Source of the DNA: Manihot esculenta
Taxonomy: Eukaryota; Streptophyta; Magnoliopsida; Malpighiales; Euphorbiaceae
Length of the DNA: 64,000 nucleotides
Direction: 5' to 3'
Assembly (NCBI RefSeq): GCF_001659605.2
Contig: NC_035172.2
Coordinates: forward strand, 27,889,342-27,953,341
The notes under the pieces were generated by a model. It saw nothing but the letters and a program-made list of their open reading frames with translations. It was not told the origin of the DNA and did not search any database. Below, in pieces: positions 1 through 11,364 of the stretch. Each line of letters begins with the position of its first letter. The first letter of the stretch is position 1. Made by a program: the position numbers and the translations under genes.

Positions 1-1964
1 TCAAAGCACCTATACCAGACAACTCCAACTGTAGCCCTTCACCAATGAGCTTATAGAATTCCCTCACTACCGGTCTCCTCTCTGCTGTAATATGGGATAG
101 ACTGCCAAGTGATTTCCAGCTTAGGGCATCTGCCACAACATTTGCCTTACCCGGATGGTACTGAATTTTCAATCATAGTCACTGAGCAGTTCTACCCATC
201 TTCTCTGCCTTAGGTTCAACTCTCTTTGACTCAAGATGTACTGCAAGCTTTTATGATCTGTGAAGATCTCACATTTGACCCCATAAAGGTAATGCCTCCA
301 CATCTTGAGTGCAAAGATCACAACTGCCATTTCTAGGTCATGTGTAGGATAATTCAACTCATGCTTCTTCAGCTGCCTAGAAGCATAAGCAATTACCCTC
401 TCATTTTGCATCAACACACAACCCAGTCCCACACGGGATGAATCACAAAACACTGTGAAGTATTCATTACTGGTAGGCAGAGCTAACACCGGTGCTGACG
501 TCAATCTTTTCTTCAGCTCTTCAAAGTTTTTCTCACACTGATCAGACCACACAAACCTCTGATTCTTCTTGGTTAATCTGGTCATAGGAGCGGCAATTTT
601 AGAGAAGTCATGAACAAACCTCCTGTAGTAACCTGCCAAACCCAAAAAGCTCTTGATCTCTGTTACTGTAGTGGGTCTGGGCCAGTTAGCTACAGCTTCT
701 ATCTTCTTAGGGTCCACTTCAATTCCGTTTTCTGATACAACATGCCCCAAGAACGAGATGCTCCTCGACCAGAATTCACACTTGGAGAACTTGGCATACA
801 AGCCGTGCTCCCTTAGGGTCTGCAAAACTAACCTCAGATGATGGGCATGCTCCTCTGCATTTTTGGAATACACTAAGATATCATCTATGAAGACAATAAC
901 AAAGTGATCCAGATACTGGCTAAACACTTTGTTCATTCCATGAATGCTGCAGGGGCATTGGTTATCCCAAATGGCATTACTAGGAACTCATAATGCCCAT
1001 ATCTGGTCCTGAACGCCGTCTTCGGCACATCCTCTTCCCTGATTCTCAGCTGGTGGTACCCGAATCTCAGATCTATCTTGGAAAAACAACCTGCTTCTGC
1101 TAGCTGGTCAAATAGATCGTCGATCCTAGGTAACAGATACTTATTCTTGGTAGTGACTTTGTTCAACTGCCTGTAGTCGATACAAAGTCTCAACGATCCA
1201 TCCTTCTTCTTTACAAACAGCACTAGAGCACCCTAAAGTGAGGTACTCGGTCGGATGAAACCCTTGTCTACCAACTCTTGCAACTGCTCCTTTAGCTCCT
1301 TCAACTCTGCTGGTGCCATCCTGTAGGGAGGGATAGAGATTGGTCTGGTTCCAGGCATCAATTCTATTTCAAACTCTATCTCCCTAGCAGGTGGTAGTCC
1401 TGGAAGCTCGTCTGGGAAGACATCTGGAAGCTCGTCTGGGAAGACATCTGGAAACTCTCTAACCACGGGCACTGAGGCAGGCTCCCTAACCTGACTATCA
1501 AGCTCTCTCACATGAGCTAAAAACCCCTAACAACCTCTCCTGAGCAACCTACGAGCCTGTAGGGCTGATATCAGACCTCTTGGTGTACCCCTTCTGTCTC
1601 CTCTGAAGACAACCTCTGACGCATCCTGATCTCTGAACCTGACTACCTTGTCTCTGCAGTCCAAGGTAGCACCATGAGCAGATAGCCAATCCATCCCTAG
1701 AATGATATCGAAATCCGTCAAGTCTAGAACCATAAGGTCGGCTGGAAGGCATCTACTCTCAACAAACACTGGACTATACCGGCAGACTGACTCTGCCACT
1801 GATGGATCACACTTGGGTCCACTGACCCAGAGGGGACACTCTAACCCAGAGACTATCAAACCCAACCTCTCTACAGCTCTCGGAGCAACAAAAGAATGAG
1901 ATGCACCAAGGTCCATTAAAGCATACACATCTGAACAACCAATGCTGAGATTACCTGACACCAC
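1..1964 (-). pseudogene. pol: Element A pol: protease, reverse transcriptase, RNase H (broken)
   Basis: The region begins with an aspartic protease (active-site DLGASHS near 1890). It continues with a linker (1233-1511) holding a 24-bp in-frame duplication (VFPDELPD repeated), then RT fingers and palm with FIDDILVY near 890, then RNase H with a [10 protein letters not shown] motif near 450. The first 168 bases match the RNase H/integrase connection of element C. Stops occur near 1527 (Gln to TAG) and 1233 (Trp to TAG). Small deletions shift the frame near 935 and 168. Downstream integrase is off-window. The identity is certain from the conserved RT and RNase H blocks, and the gene is non-functional. 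Confidence 0.93.
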
Positions 1965-1988
1965 GGTGTTGGATGTGTTCGCCTTCTC

Positions 1989-3545
1989 CTATGTCATAGT
2001 GAAGATCCGAGCTGGAGCTGATGGACCTTCACCCCGGGAACCTGCTGAAGAAGAGACTGCCCCTCTCACTTGGCCTCTACCATTACCATGTGTCACGATT
2101 GGAGCTACTGGCTGAGCCACACTATCAGAAGCTGTCTGCTGGGATGGTGCCATAAAAGGTGCCCTAGGACACTCCCGTGCCATGTGTCCCTCCTGCCCAC
2201 ACCTGGAGCAGGCTGTGGTCCCAAACCGACACACTCCCTTGTGTAGCTTACCACACCTCAAACATTCTGCACCATCTGAACCCGAGCTCGAGCCACTACC
2301 GAGTCCTAGACCTAATTTTAAGCGATTCCAGGACTTATTCTTCTTTGGCTTTTTAGTGGTGTTACCCCACCTCTTACTGCCTGAAACTGCTGCACTCAGA
2401 GAAGAGGGATCCAACTTTCCCCCACCTGGGGTCTTGGAACCCGAAGACTGTGCCACAGACTGCTTAACTGTCCCCTGAATGATGGCACTAGCCTCCATCT
2501 TCCGTGCCGCATCCACAATAGTGTGGAAGCTCTCCCTCTCTGCTGCAAGAATTAGGGAGGAATACCTATGGCGGAGCCTCATGGTATACCTCCTTGCTTT
2601 CTTCTGGTCCGTATCATAAGTTTGCCCCACAAACGGCAATAGCTCCAAGAACGTATCTGTAAACTCATCAACACTCATCTCCTCAGCCTGCCTCAGCTGC
2701 TCAAACTCAATTGTCTTCAATTCCCTTGAGCTATCAGGGAAAGCCCATCCTGCAAATTCATTAGCAAACTCCTCCCAGGTTAAACTGTCCAATCTTAGGT
2801 CCACATAGTTTTTAAACCACTCACGAGCCTTTTTGCATTTAAGAGTGAACCCCGCCATCTGAATGGCTCTACTGTCATTTGCCCCTAACTCATCTGTAAT
2901 CATTTTTACTGTCTTCAGGTACTCAAATGGATCATCTCCCGTCTTGAACTTGGGAGCATCCAGCTTCAAGTAATCTGTCATCTTAACTCTGCTCCCTCCA
3001 TATGAGCTAGGTTTAGGTACTTGGACTTCAGGAACTACAGGTTTAGGGGGTGGTGGAGGAGGTGCAACATTCCCTGGATTAGGGTTTGTTACATTTGGGT
3101 AGAAAGGTGAGGGTGGATACATAGGGTACTATGGGTAAAAGGGAGGGTAAGGCATGTAGGAAGGGTATGGGTTAAAGCTGGAGTAATCCGATGTACCCCC
3201 CATCGGATACCCTAGGCCCTATGGAAAGGGTGGATATTGGGGTGGACAACCAAACCCCGAGGCCTGAACGCCTCCTTGTGACTCCCTTGTACCCTCCTCA
3301 GACATGCTCACCCCTAAACTTCCATCCCTTCTCTGATCAACATCCATTTCATCCCCCTCAGCTGACACTCCTCCCTGAACTGCTCCCCTTCTGCTTGCAT
3401 CAAAAGACCTTCTAGGGTCCCTTGACACCCTCTGCCTACTAGATCTACAGGACATTGCCCTTTGCAATGCAAGGGGATGGGCATCCATGCCCTCACTTTC
3501 AGGTGGGACTCTAGTGAATCTTGTAGATCGACGAGTGCCTCTCAT
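1989..3545 (-). pseudogene. gag: Element A gag (broken by three TAG codons)
   Basis: The gag polyprotein starts with MRGTRRSTRF at 3545. This ATG sits just after a TTTTCAG-like acceptor and matches the starts in C and D. A proline/tyrosine-rich segment (3010-3220) precedes the gag core (LKCKKAREWFKNY) and two cysteine knuckles, an atypical CLRCGKLHKGVC and a CCHC CSRCGQEGHMAREC near 2180-2260. TAG stops interrupt the frame at about 3219, 3123 and 1989; C or D read Gln at such sites. Otherwise the frame is continuous into protease, so gag and pol were probably one polyprotein. Gag would form the virus-like particle and bind RNA through the knuckles. Confidence 0.9.
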
Positions 3546-3790
3546 CCTGCTTACTGAAAAATAACACATACACAAAACATCAGCATCATATGGTTCATGT
3601 GGAAACACATGAACCCGCATCACATACATAGCATAACATTAATGCACATGCATAAAATTATGGCATTTCACATCATCATTCAAGACAGGACTCTACATCC
3701 TATCCTAGTGGACATGATTTTCCTATTGTACTTGCCCTTCTAGAACATCTATGAGCCCGACACCCTCTAGGTCTGACCATATGAACCTAG

Positions 3791-3803
3791 GGCTCTGATA
3801 CCA
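3791..3803 (-). promoter_or_regulatory. Primer binding site of element A (initiator tRNA-Met)
   Basis: The minus strand reads TGGTATCAGAGCC three bases downstream of the LTR end. This is the classic plant iMet primer site, and it fixes the LTR boundary and the orientation. Confidence 0.92.
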
Positions 3804-4427
3804 ATCTGTAACGATCCGAAATCTGACCGCTACCGGCGCTAGGATCCAGATCGACTTAAGGTTGCCGGGACCCGTAGCAAGCCTAACATACATCCTGTCA
3901 TACCTGATAAATCCCATACATGATCACACATTTACATAAAAATTTTAAACTTTCCATCTACCAAGCTTGACCTGTGCATGCACCATAACTATAAATATAA
4001 AACCCCACACTAGAGCCCTCATCAAATGCTCTAGTGGGGCAACATATCAAACATCAAGCTTGGTTTAACATTTCTTAACATTAAAACATCTCATAACGAT
4101 CATGTACAAAAGGGGATTAACATTACATTAGGGCCAAATATAATACTAAACCTCATAACATTATTGTACAATACTTTACATCATATTATCTTTCATGTCC
4201 ACAACTAACTATTACATACACTATGCCTTTACTCTTGCTGACCTCCCGATCTATCCTGAACCTGCAAGCCTGGGGGTTAAAGGAAAAGGGTGAGCTACTA
4301 GAGCCCAGTGAGCAGAATAGTAAAACAATATATTAAAACATATGCTTTCATGGAATGCATCACATCACAAACAAATCACATCAAGGATAGACTTGTCACC
4401 AATAACCCTCTGCATAATCCAACAGTG

Positions 4428-4558
4428 CCAAGACGTAGAATGGATCTCTGGTCTTTCCCTTAAACATAACATATCATAACATTCCAATGTGCCAGGACGT
4501 AGAATGGGTCTTCTGGACTTTCTCTTACATCATGCCAGGACGTAGAATGGGTCTCTGG
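4428..4558 (-). repeat. Hairpin unit array in LTR A (3 units)
   Basis: The units are at 4428-4451, 4492-4516 and 4535-4558. On the minus strand the two regular units read CCAG, short bulge, GAC, loop CCATTCTAC, GTC, CTGG, so outer CCAG/CTGG and inner GAC/GTC arms pair. The first unit has CCAG/TTGG and GAT/GTC, which still pair as RNA through G-U wobbles. Confidence 0.7.
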
Positions 4559-5718
4559 ACATCCATACCGTATCGTCATCATCATGCCATATCAAGGGCT
4601 AATGGGTCATCCAATATCCATCCATAACAACATCATATTATGCAATGCAAAATATTCTTGAATTCTAATGCAAGCAACCTAATATATCTCATGGCATTCG
4701 TGATGCATGAATATGCTCAAAATTTAATTACTTTGAAACATAAAGATCCATTCTACTCACCTCAGGCTGACTCTGAAAAGACTCTGAAGCAGCTATCTCA
4801 TTGCTGGGGTCCTCGGTTCCTCGGATCCGAACCTACACAGGTGGACTCAAATGAGGGACCAAACATACACTAACATGACTCTAAACATCTCCCCAAAAAC
4901 CCCCTAAAACACCATAAAACATTCACAGAAAATGTGCAAAGGAAGGCTGGACAGGGCACTTTCGGCAGCCGAAAGTCCCTCCAGAGCCGAAAGTCAGGCA
5001 CTTTCGGGGGCAGGGTTCGGCGGCCGAAAGTCTGTCCAGAGCCGAAAGTCACCAACCTTCGGCGGCAGGTTCGGCGGCCGAAACTCTCCTCCAGAGCCGA
5101 AAGTCCAAACTTTCGGGGGCGAGTTTAGGCGGCCAAACTGCCTCCACAGGCAGGTTCGGCGGCCGAACATGGCTTCGGCGGCCGAACCTCGGTCCTCCAG
5201 AAGGGCAGAATCCAAGCCACAAACATGCATCCAGCCATCCAAAACCTCTAAACTCAAACAAAACCACTCAAAATCATGCATAAATACATCCTCAAGCATT
5301 TAGGGGCTTAAAACTAACCTATACCCCCAACAACATCAACATTTAACATACATTAAACATACATCTCATCATTTAACTCACATAAACCCTAAAATTTACA
5401 ACTACTCTAATCATGCATCCAACACCCTTCAAACCCCTCAAAACTTACTAAAAACATGAAAGAAGGGTAGGATCTACTCTTACCTCTTGAAAATCGAGAG
5501 GAGAGGCGATCCAAACTCGGAGATGGGGAGAAATCGAGCTCTGGCGTCTCCAAGCTTCAAAATCTTGATCTTAGCTCAAAAAACTTCAAAACCAAGTTAA
5601 GACTTGTTAAAACTTGAAGAGATTGGAGGAAAAACTCAAAATCAACCAAAGGAGGGCGAAATCTCACCTTTGCCCGAAAATAGAGAGAGAAAACTCACCC
5701 ATTTTCAGACAAGGGGCC

Positions 5719-5815
5719 TTTTATAGGTGGCTGGCCAGACCACCTTCGAAAGCCAAAAGAGCTTCTGCAAGTCACCAACGTTCGGCGGCCGAACATGAGG
5801 TTTGGCGGCCGAACC
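5719..5815 (-). promoter_or_regulatory. LTR A core promoter: TATA box with upstream dyads
   Basis: The minus-strand CTATAAAA lies at 5719-5726. Two 13-bp dyads lie 50-90 bp upstream of it (5780-5813), one with a degenerate arm. The same arrangement occurs in the other members of the family, so it is the likely pol II promoter. Confidence 0.65.
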
Positions 5816-5990
5816 TGGCTTTTCTAACCTTGGTCTTTTCTTTCAAAACTCAATTTCTTTCTTCATTCAAACCATAAAACATGTAAAAACATTTTATAAA
5901 AACATGATTTTACCCTTCTAGAGGGTTCCGATATCCAAGATTTTGCCGAAAAGCAGGAATTCCGATGCCGGGGTCTAGCCGGTTATTACA

Positions 5991-6613
5991 TTGTGAATAA
6001 ATGAATTTTGATTTAAATGTTTTATTTAAAAAAAAGAAGTTGAGCACCACTAAGCAATTTGATTAGCGCGTAGGAATTTATTTTTTCTTGCGCAGGTTGT
6101 AGATCCAAGGAGCAGTAGATCAAGATCTGCATTAACCCAGTCAGAGTTACATCATTAACTATATTGGGGTATATTTTGTAAATTTTATATAAAGTTAATT
6201 TTGGAAATATGGCATGTACATAAAGTTTTAGAGATAAAGTTGTAAATAGTTTGAATTAGATATGTTTGAAGATTTTAATTTTGGTGTAAATATGGGTTAT
6301 TAGTATAAGTCTTTGTGTTGAGATTAATAAGATGGTTTATGAAGTGTTTGATTTGAATTGAAATTGTGTTGATGTTAAAAGAAGTTTGGGAGTTAAGGTT
6401 GAAGTTTATAGAAGTGTGATATTACTATTCACGGGTGAAATTAAGTCCATATTTCAGGAAAACTCTGCCGGATTTTCAGTTTTTTAAAAAAAAAGAAAAG
6501 AAAAAAAAAAGGCTATGAATTACATGATATAAATTAAAGGAAAAATAAGAGAATTGTTACATAATGTAATGTCTCCGGCTCGGTTAATTAAATAACTGGG
6601 TAGGGGTGTTACA
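5991..6613 (+). repeat. 5' LTR of element B, 3' portion only
   Basis: This stretch aligns with 31870-32495, the distal part of B's 3' LTR, and ends in GGGTGTTACA. The beginning of this LTR lies to the left of element A and outside the window. It is AT-rich and includes poly-A runs near 6490. Confidence 0.88.
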
Positions 6614-6626
6614 TTTTATATTTTAG

Positions 6627-6641
6627 TGATATCAGAGCAGG
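6627..6641 (+). promoter_or_regulatory. Primer binding site of element B
   Basis: TGATATCAGAGCAGG lies 13 bp after the LTR end. It matches the plant iMet primer site with one G-to-A change. Confidence 0.75.
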
Positions 6642-6764
6642 TTTAGTCGACTCTAGGCAGTATGTGGGTAAATAGTAAGGTATAGGAATATGTACATGTC
6701 ATATATATTAAAGATATGATGTAACTCTGATGCAGATCTATTTTATGAATTTTAATATTATAGG

Positions 6765-7946
6765 ATGACTGAAGAACAGAGAGAACTTCAAGTCGGAGAA
6801 GAGGTAGAAAGTCATGTACCGACTGAGGCCATTGGCCATGTACCGCCACAGGCTCCTCCTGGTGCTAGAAGGCCAGAGCATGAGGCCTTATTACAGCAAA
6901 TAGCAGAGATTTTCAGACAGGTGGCTGGAGTAGCTCAGCTAGTTATAGTTCCACCACCGGCTCTTGCACCAGCGCCAGCTAGGCCGCCTATTGATAAACT
7001 GAGAAAGTATGGTGCTACAGAATTTAAAAGACGAAAGGAAGATGATGCATCCGCAGCAGAATATTGGTTGATAAGTACATATAGGGTGCTTCAATAGCTA
7101 CAGTGTTCCCTAGAAGATAGTCTAGTATGTGCATTATCACTACTGAAAGAAGAAGCCTACCAATGGTGGGACACTGTGGCACAGACAGTGCAACCAATAC
7201 AGAGGACGTGGGAGTTTTTCTTAAATGTGTTTAGAAACAAATATGTATGAGACATATATATGGAGGAGAGAAAAAGGGAGTTTATCTATTTGAGGCAGGG
7301 ACGTATGACAGTAGCTGAGTATGAAAGGGAGTTTATTAGATTAAGCATATATGCCAGGGAGATTATTCCTACAGAGGAGGCAAAATTTAAAAGATTTGAG
7401 TAAGGGTTAAACACTGAGATTAAGATGCTTCTAGTTGCCCTTCAAATCAGAGATTTTTCAGCTATGGTGAATGCAGCTTTAAATGTAGAGAAAGTGAGGG
7501 AAGAAGATCAGACTAGAAGATAGAGGAGTCAGCAAAAAAGGACTCACAGTCAGAATCAGAGTCAAGGATAGATGATAGCTTCACAGGGCTCTAGTAAAAG
7601 ATAGAAAAGTTTTCAACCTGCTAGATCAAGCCAGTCTCAAAGGCAAGGCCAAAAATCAGCTCAGAGTTTAGCAAGTGGGTCTGTTCAATAGACTACTTCT
7701 GTGGCCAGTTTAGGAGGCTCAGGAAGAAGTCTTCCACCAGAGTGCAACCACTGCAGAAGGAGACATACTGGTACTTGCAGACTGCTGACAGGAGCTTGTT
7801 TCATATGTGGCTCTATGGATCACATTATGAGGGATTGTCCTAAGAAGTAGACAGCCTCAGCACCAGCAATAGAAAGAACTGCACCAGTAACTCAAAAGAC
7901 TAGAAGCAAAGGTAAAAGTGAGCCGGCAGGTACCTCTAGTCAAAGA
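6765..7946 (+). pseudogene. gag: Element B gag (many stops)
   Basis: The frame starts MTEEQRELQ at 6765 and runs to a protease continuation at 7947. It has a Pro/Ala-rich segment (about 6950-6990) and a gag core with EEAYQWWDTV near 7150. Two knuckles follow: an atypical CNHCRRRHTGTC and a CCHC CFICGSMDHIMRDC between 7742 and 7850. About ten in-frame stops, mostly TAG, break the frame from 7096 onward while it otherwise stays open. That pattern indicates point decay rather than indels. Function when intact: capsid and RNA binding. Confidence 0.88.
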
Positions 7947-10900
7947 GTGTCAGAAACTATGGATAGACCAGAATCTAGAGCACCTACCAGAGCCTATGCC
8001 ATCAAAGCCAGAGAGGATCAGGATTTCCCAGATGTTATCATGGGTATATTTTCTATCTTTGGCCGGTCTGTTCATGCTTTAATAGATCCTGGTTCCACAC
8101 ACTCTTATATTTGTATACCTATCACAAATAAAAAGGAACTACAAGCAGACATACTAGACCAAGATATAGTAGTAACTAATCCTCTTGGCCACAGTGTAGT
8201 TGTTAGTAAAGTATTTAAAGATTGCCCCATCTTGATTCACGGTCACATTTTTCATGGAGATTTGATTGAATTACCTTTTCGGGAGTTTGATGTGATTCTA
8301 GGAATGGATTGGTTGTTTAGGTACCAGGTTATAGTTGATTGTAGAAAGAAGAGAATCACGCTAAAGACACCGGATGGTGAAGAGTAGTAGTTGTGGGCGA
8401 GAGATCAGATTTTCTCTCCAATATTATTTCTGCTACTGCAGCCAGAAGAATGATAAGAAAGGGGTGTGAGGCATACTTAGCCTGTGTTTTGGAGGCTATG
8501 AAGGAGAAACCTATTGTGCAAGATATACCTACTGTTTGCGACTTCTCTGACGTCTTTCCAGACAAATTACCAGGATTACCTCCAGAAAGAGAAGTAGAAT
8601 TTGCCATAGAAGTTGTACCAGGTACTACACCAATATCAATTGCTCCCTATAGGATGGCTCCCACAGAATTAAAAGAATTAAAAGTGCAGCTACAAGAATT
8701 ACTCGATAAGGGTTTCATACGCCCTAGTATCTCTTCCTGGGGTGCACCAGTGCTATTTGTTAAGAAGAAGGATGGTTCACTGAGATTGTGCGTGGATTAT
8801 AGACAACTCAACAAGGTGACCATCAAAAATAAATATCCACTACCCCGTATAGACGACTTGTTTGATCAGCTAAAGGGAGCGTGTGTCTTTTCTAAAATTG
8901 ACCTAAGATCAGGTTATTATCAGCTTAGAGTAAAGGATGCAGATATTCCAAAGACTGCGTTCAGAACTCGATATGGGCATTATGAATTCCTTGTCATGCC
9001 ATTTAGATTGACTAATGCTTCAGCTGTATTTATGGACTTGATGAATCGTATCTTTCACCCTTTCTTGGACCAGTTTGTTGTTGTGTTCATAGATGACATT
9101 CTAGTCTATTCAAAAACAAAAGAAGAGCATGATAGGCACTTGATGATTGTGTTACAAACATTGAGGGAGAAACAACTTTATGCTAAATTCAGCAAATGTG
9201 AATTTTGGCTGAATGAAATATCTTTTCTGGGACATGTAGTATCTGCAGAAGGCATAAGGGTCGATCCCAAAAAGATAGAGACTATCCTTGCATGAAAGCC
9301 ACCCAAGAACATTACAGAAGTCAGAAGCTTTTTGGGGTTAGCCGGTTATTGCAGAAAAATGTTAAGTTCGAATGGGCTGACAAGTGTCAGGCCAGTTTTG
9401 ATCGATTAAAGGCTATGCTCACAGAGGCATCTGTCCTTACAAAACCAGTGTTAGGTAAGGACTTTGTGATTTATAGTGATGCCTCTCACAATGGACTTGG
9501 TTGCGTGTTGATGCAAGATGGAAAAGTTGTTGCTTATGCTTCCAGGCAATTAAAGCCACATGAAAGAAACTATCACACTCATGATTTAGAATTAGCAGCC
9601 ATAGTCTTTGCATTAAAGATATGGAGGTATTACTTATATGGTGAAAAACGTTATATTTATACGGATCATAAAATCCTAAAGTACTTGCCAACTCAAAAAG
9701 AGTTAAATTTGAGACAAAGGAGATGGATGGAGCTGTTAAAAGACTATGATTGTATTATTGACTACCACCCTGGCAAAGCAAATATGGTGGCAGATGCTCT
9801 TAGCAGAAAACATTTGCTTGCACTCAAAGCTATGAATGCTCACTTTACATTGGCTAGAATGGAGCTGTTATTACAGAATTGAAAGTTTGGCCCAATTTGC
9901 TTCAACAAGTCCAGGAAGCTCAGAAGGAAGATAATGATATTGCAGTGAAGGTAAGACAAATACATGAAGGGAAAGATAATGGGTTTGAAATTAAAGCCGA
10001 TGGTTGCTTATATTACCAAAATAGAATATGTGTGCCAGACATAACTGAGTTAAGGAAGAGTATACTTGAAGAGGCTCATAGTAGTCCATACGCAATGCAT
10101 CCTAGTAGTACCAAAATGTATCAAGATCTGAAGAAAAACTATTGGTGGCCAGGAATAAAAAGAGATATAGCAGAGTTTGTTTCAAAATGCTTAACCTGTC
10201 AGCAGGTAAAAGCAGAGCACCAAGTTCCTTCTGGGTTGCTACAACCAATTTCTATACCAGAATGGAAATGGGATCGAGTTACTATGGATTTTGTCATTTG
10301 TCTGCCACTCACACCAAGAAAGAAAGATGCTGTATGGGTGATTGTTGATAGATTGACAAAGTCTGCACATTTTCTACCTGTCAGAATAGATTATTCCCTT
10401 GAAAAATTAGCAGAATTGTACATAAACGAGATAGTATGACTGCATGGCATACCTATCTCTACCATATTTGACAGAGACCCGAGGTTTACATCAAGATTTT
10501 GGGAGAAATTGCATGAAGCCTTGGGTACCAGATTGAACTTTAGTACAGCTTTTTATCCCCAAACAGATGGACAGTTAGAGAGGGTAATTCAGATCTTAGA
10601 AGACATGTTAAGGAGCTGTGTTATTGAATTTGAAGGAAGCTGGGAAAAGTATCTTGCATTAATGGAATTCGCTTACAACAACAGCTACCAGTCCAGTATT
10701 AAAATGGCACCTTATGAAGCATTGTACGGGAGGAAATGCATGACTCCTCTATGCTGGACAACGCTAAGTAAAGATAAGCTTGTGGGTCCTGACTTAATAA
10801 GACAAACAGAAGAAAATGTTAAGATCATCAAGGAGAGGTTAAAGGTAGCATCAGACAGACAAAAGTTATATGCAGATAAGAAAAGAAAGAATATAGAGTT

Positions 10901-11351
10901 TTCAGTGGGCGATAAAGTCTTCCTTAAAGTTTCACCTTGGAAGAAAGTGCTGAGATTTGACAAAAAGCAAACTAAGTTCTAGGTTTATCGGTCCTTATGA
11001 AATTATGGAACGTGTAGGACTGGTAGCCTACAAGCTAGCCTTATCACCAGAACTTGACAAGATACACAATGTCTTTCATGTTTCTATGCTTAGAAGATAC
11101 AGGTCAGATCCCTCTCATATCCTCCCAACGGAATCTATGGATGTACAAGCAAACTTGTCATATGAAGAAAACCTGTGAAAATTCTAGCAAGAGAAATAAA
11201 AGAGTTCAGAAACAAAAGAATTCCTCTTGTTAAAGTCTTGTGGAGGAATCACAAAGTAGAAGAAGTAACGTGGGAGAGCGAAGATGTCATGAAAGCACAA
11301 TATCCTCATCTCTTTAATACAGGTAAAATTTCGAGGACGAAATTTTTATAA
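7947..11351 (+). pseudogene. pol: Element B pol: protease, RT, RNase H, integrase, chromodomain-like tail (frameshifted)
   Basis: Domains in order are as follows. Protease has ALIDPGSTHS near 8080. RT spans 8393-9295 with FIDDILVYS near 9090. RNase H spans 9292-9882 with [11 protein letters not shown]. The integrase HHCC region is near 10070-10210, with catalytic Asp in MDFVICLP, Asp in FDRDPRFT and Glu in DGQLERVIQ. A chromodomain-like end (WRNHKVEEVTWE) finishes at a stop at 11349. Frame changes occur near 8390, 9290, 9880, 10960 and 11170, with a TGA at 10437. About 15-20 residues of the RT connection are missing after 9345. Confidence 0.9.
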
Positions 11352-11364
11352 GAAGGGTAGAGTT
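11352..11364 (+). promoter_or_regulatory. Polypurine tract of element B
   Basis: AGAAGGGTAGAGT lies directly before the 3' LTR start TGTCACATCC and primes plus-strand DNA synthesis in this class of element. Confidence 0.7.

Larger units (their letters stand above)
1..5990 (-). mobile_element. Element A: Ty3/gypsy chromovirus-type (Tekay-like) retrotransposon, 5' part, runs off left edge
   Basis: On the minus strand the order is LTR (3807-5990), tRNA-iMet primer site, gag, protease, reverse transcriptase and RNase H, which is the Ty3/gypsy order. The integrase and 3' LTR lie beyond the left edge. Proteins and LTR are close to those of element C. Its right end abuts the interior of element B's 5' LTR at 5991, so A inserted into B. 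The next five bases are TTGTG, the candidate target duplication, but the other copy is outside the window. Most in-frame stops are TAG codons at sites where C and D read Gln or Trp, so A is dead. Confidence 0.93.
3807..5990 (-). repeat. 5' LTR of element A (dyad family, 2184 bp)
   Basis: Read on the minus strand, the LTR starts TGTAATAACCGG at 5990 and ends GGATCGTTACA at 3807. It contains the family features: TTCGGNNNCCGAA dyads (about 4965-5195 and 5775-5815), a TATA box (about 5719-5726), donor-like AAAGGTGAGA and AGAGGTAAGA sequences, a pyrimidine tract with CTTGCAG acceptor near 4265, and three hairpin units at 4428-4558. No protein is coded here; reading frames through the GC-rich dyads are by-products of the repeats. 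Confidence 0.9.

Noticed and set aside
3791..3803. tRNA-Met gene fragments at the primer sites
   Set aside because: Only the 13-base primer complement is present. No tRNA cloverleaf was found, and no tRNA gene was seen anywhere in the window.
4870..5303. Overlapping open frames through the GC-rich dyads (also at 13802-14222, 20781-21089, 27447-27755, 30356-30776, 33993-34466, 40784-41141)
   Set aside because: They occur in several frames on both strands of every LTR copy because the repeated dyads lack stops. There is no domain or consistent start, and they follow from shared LTR sequence.
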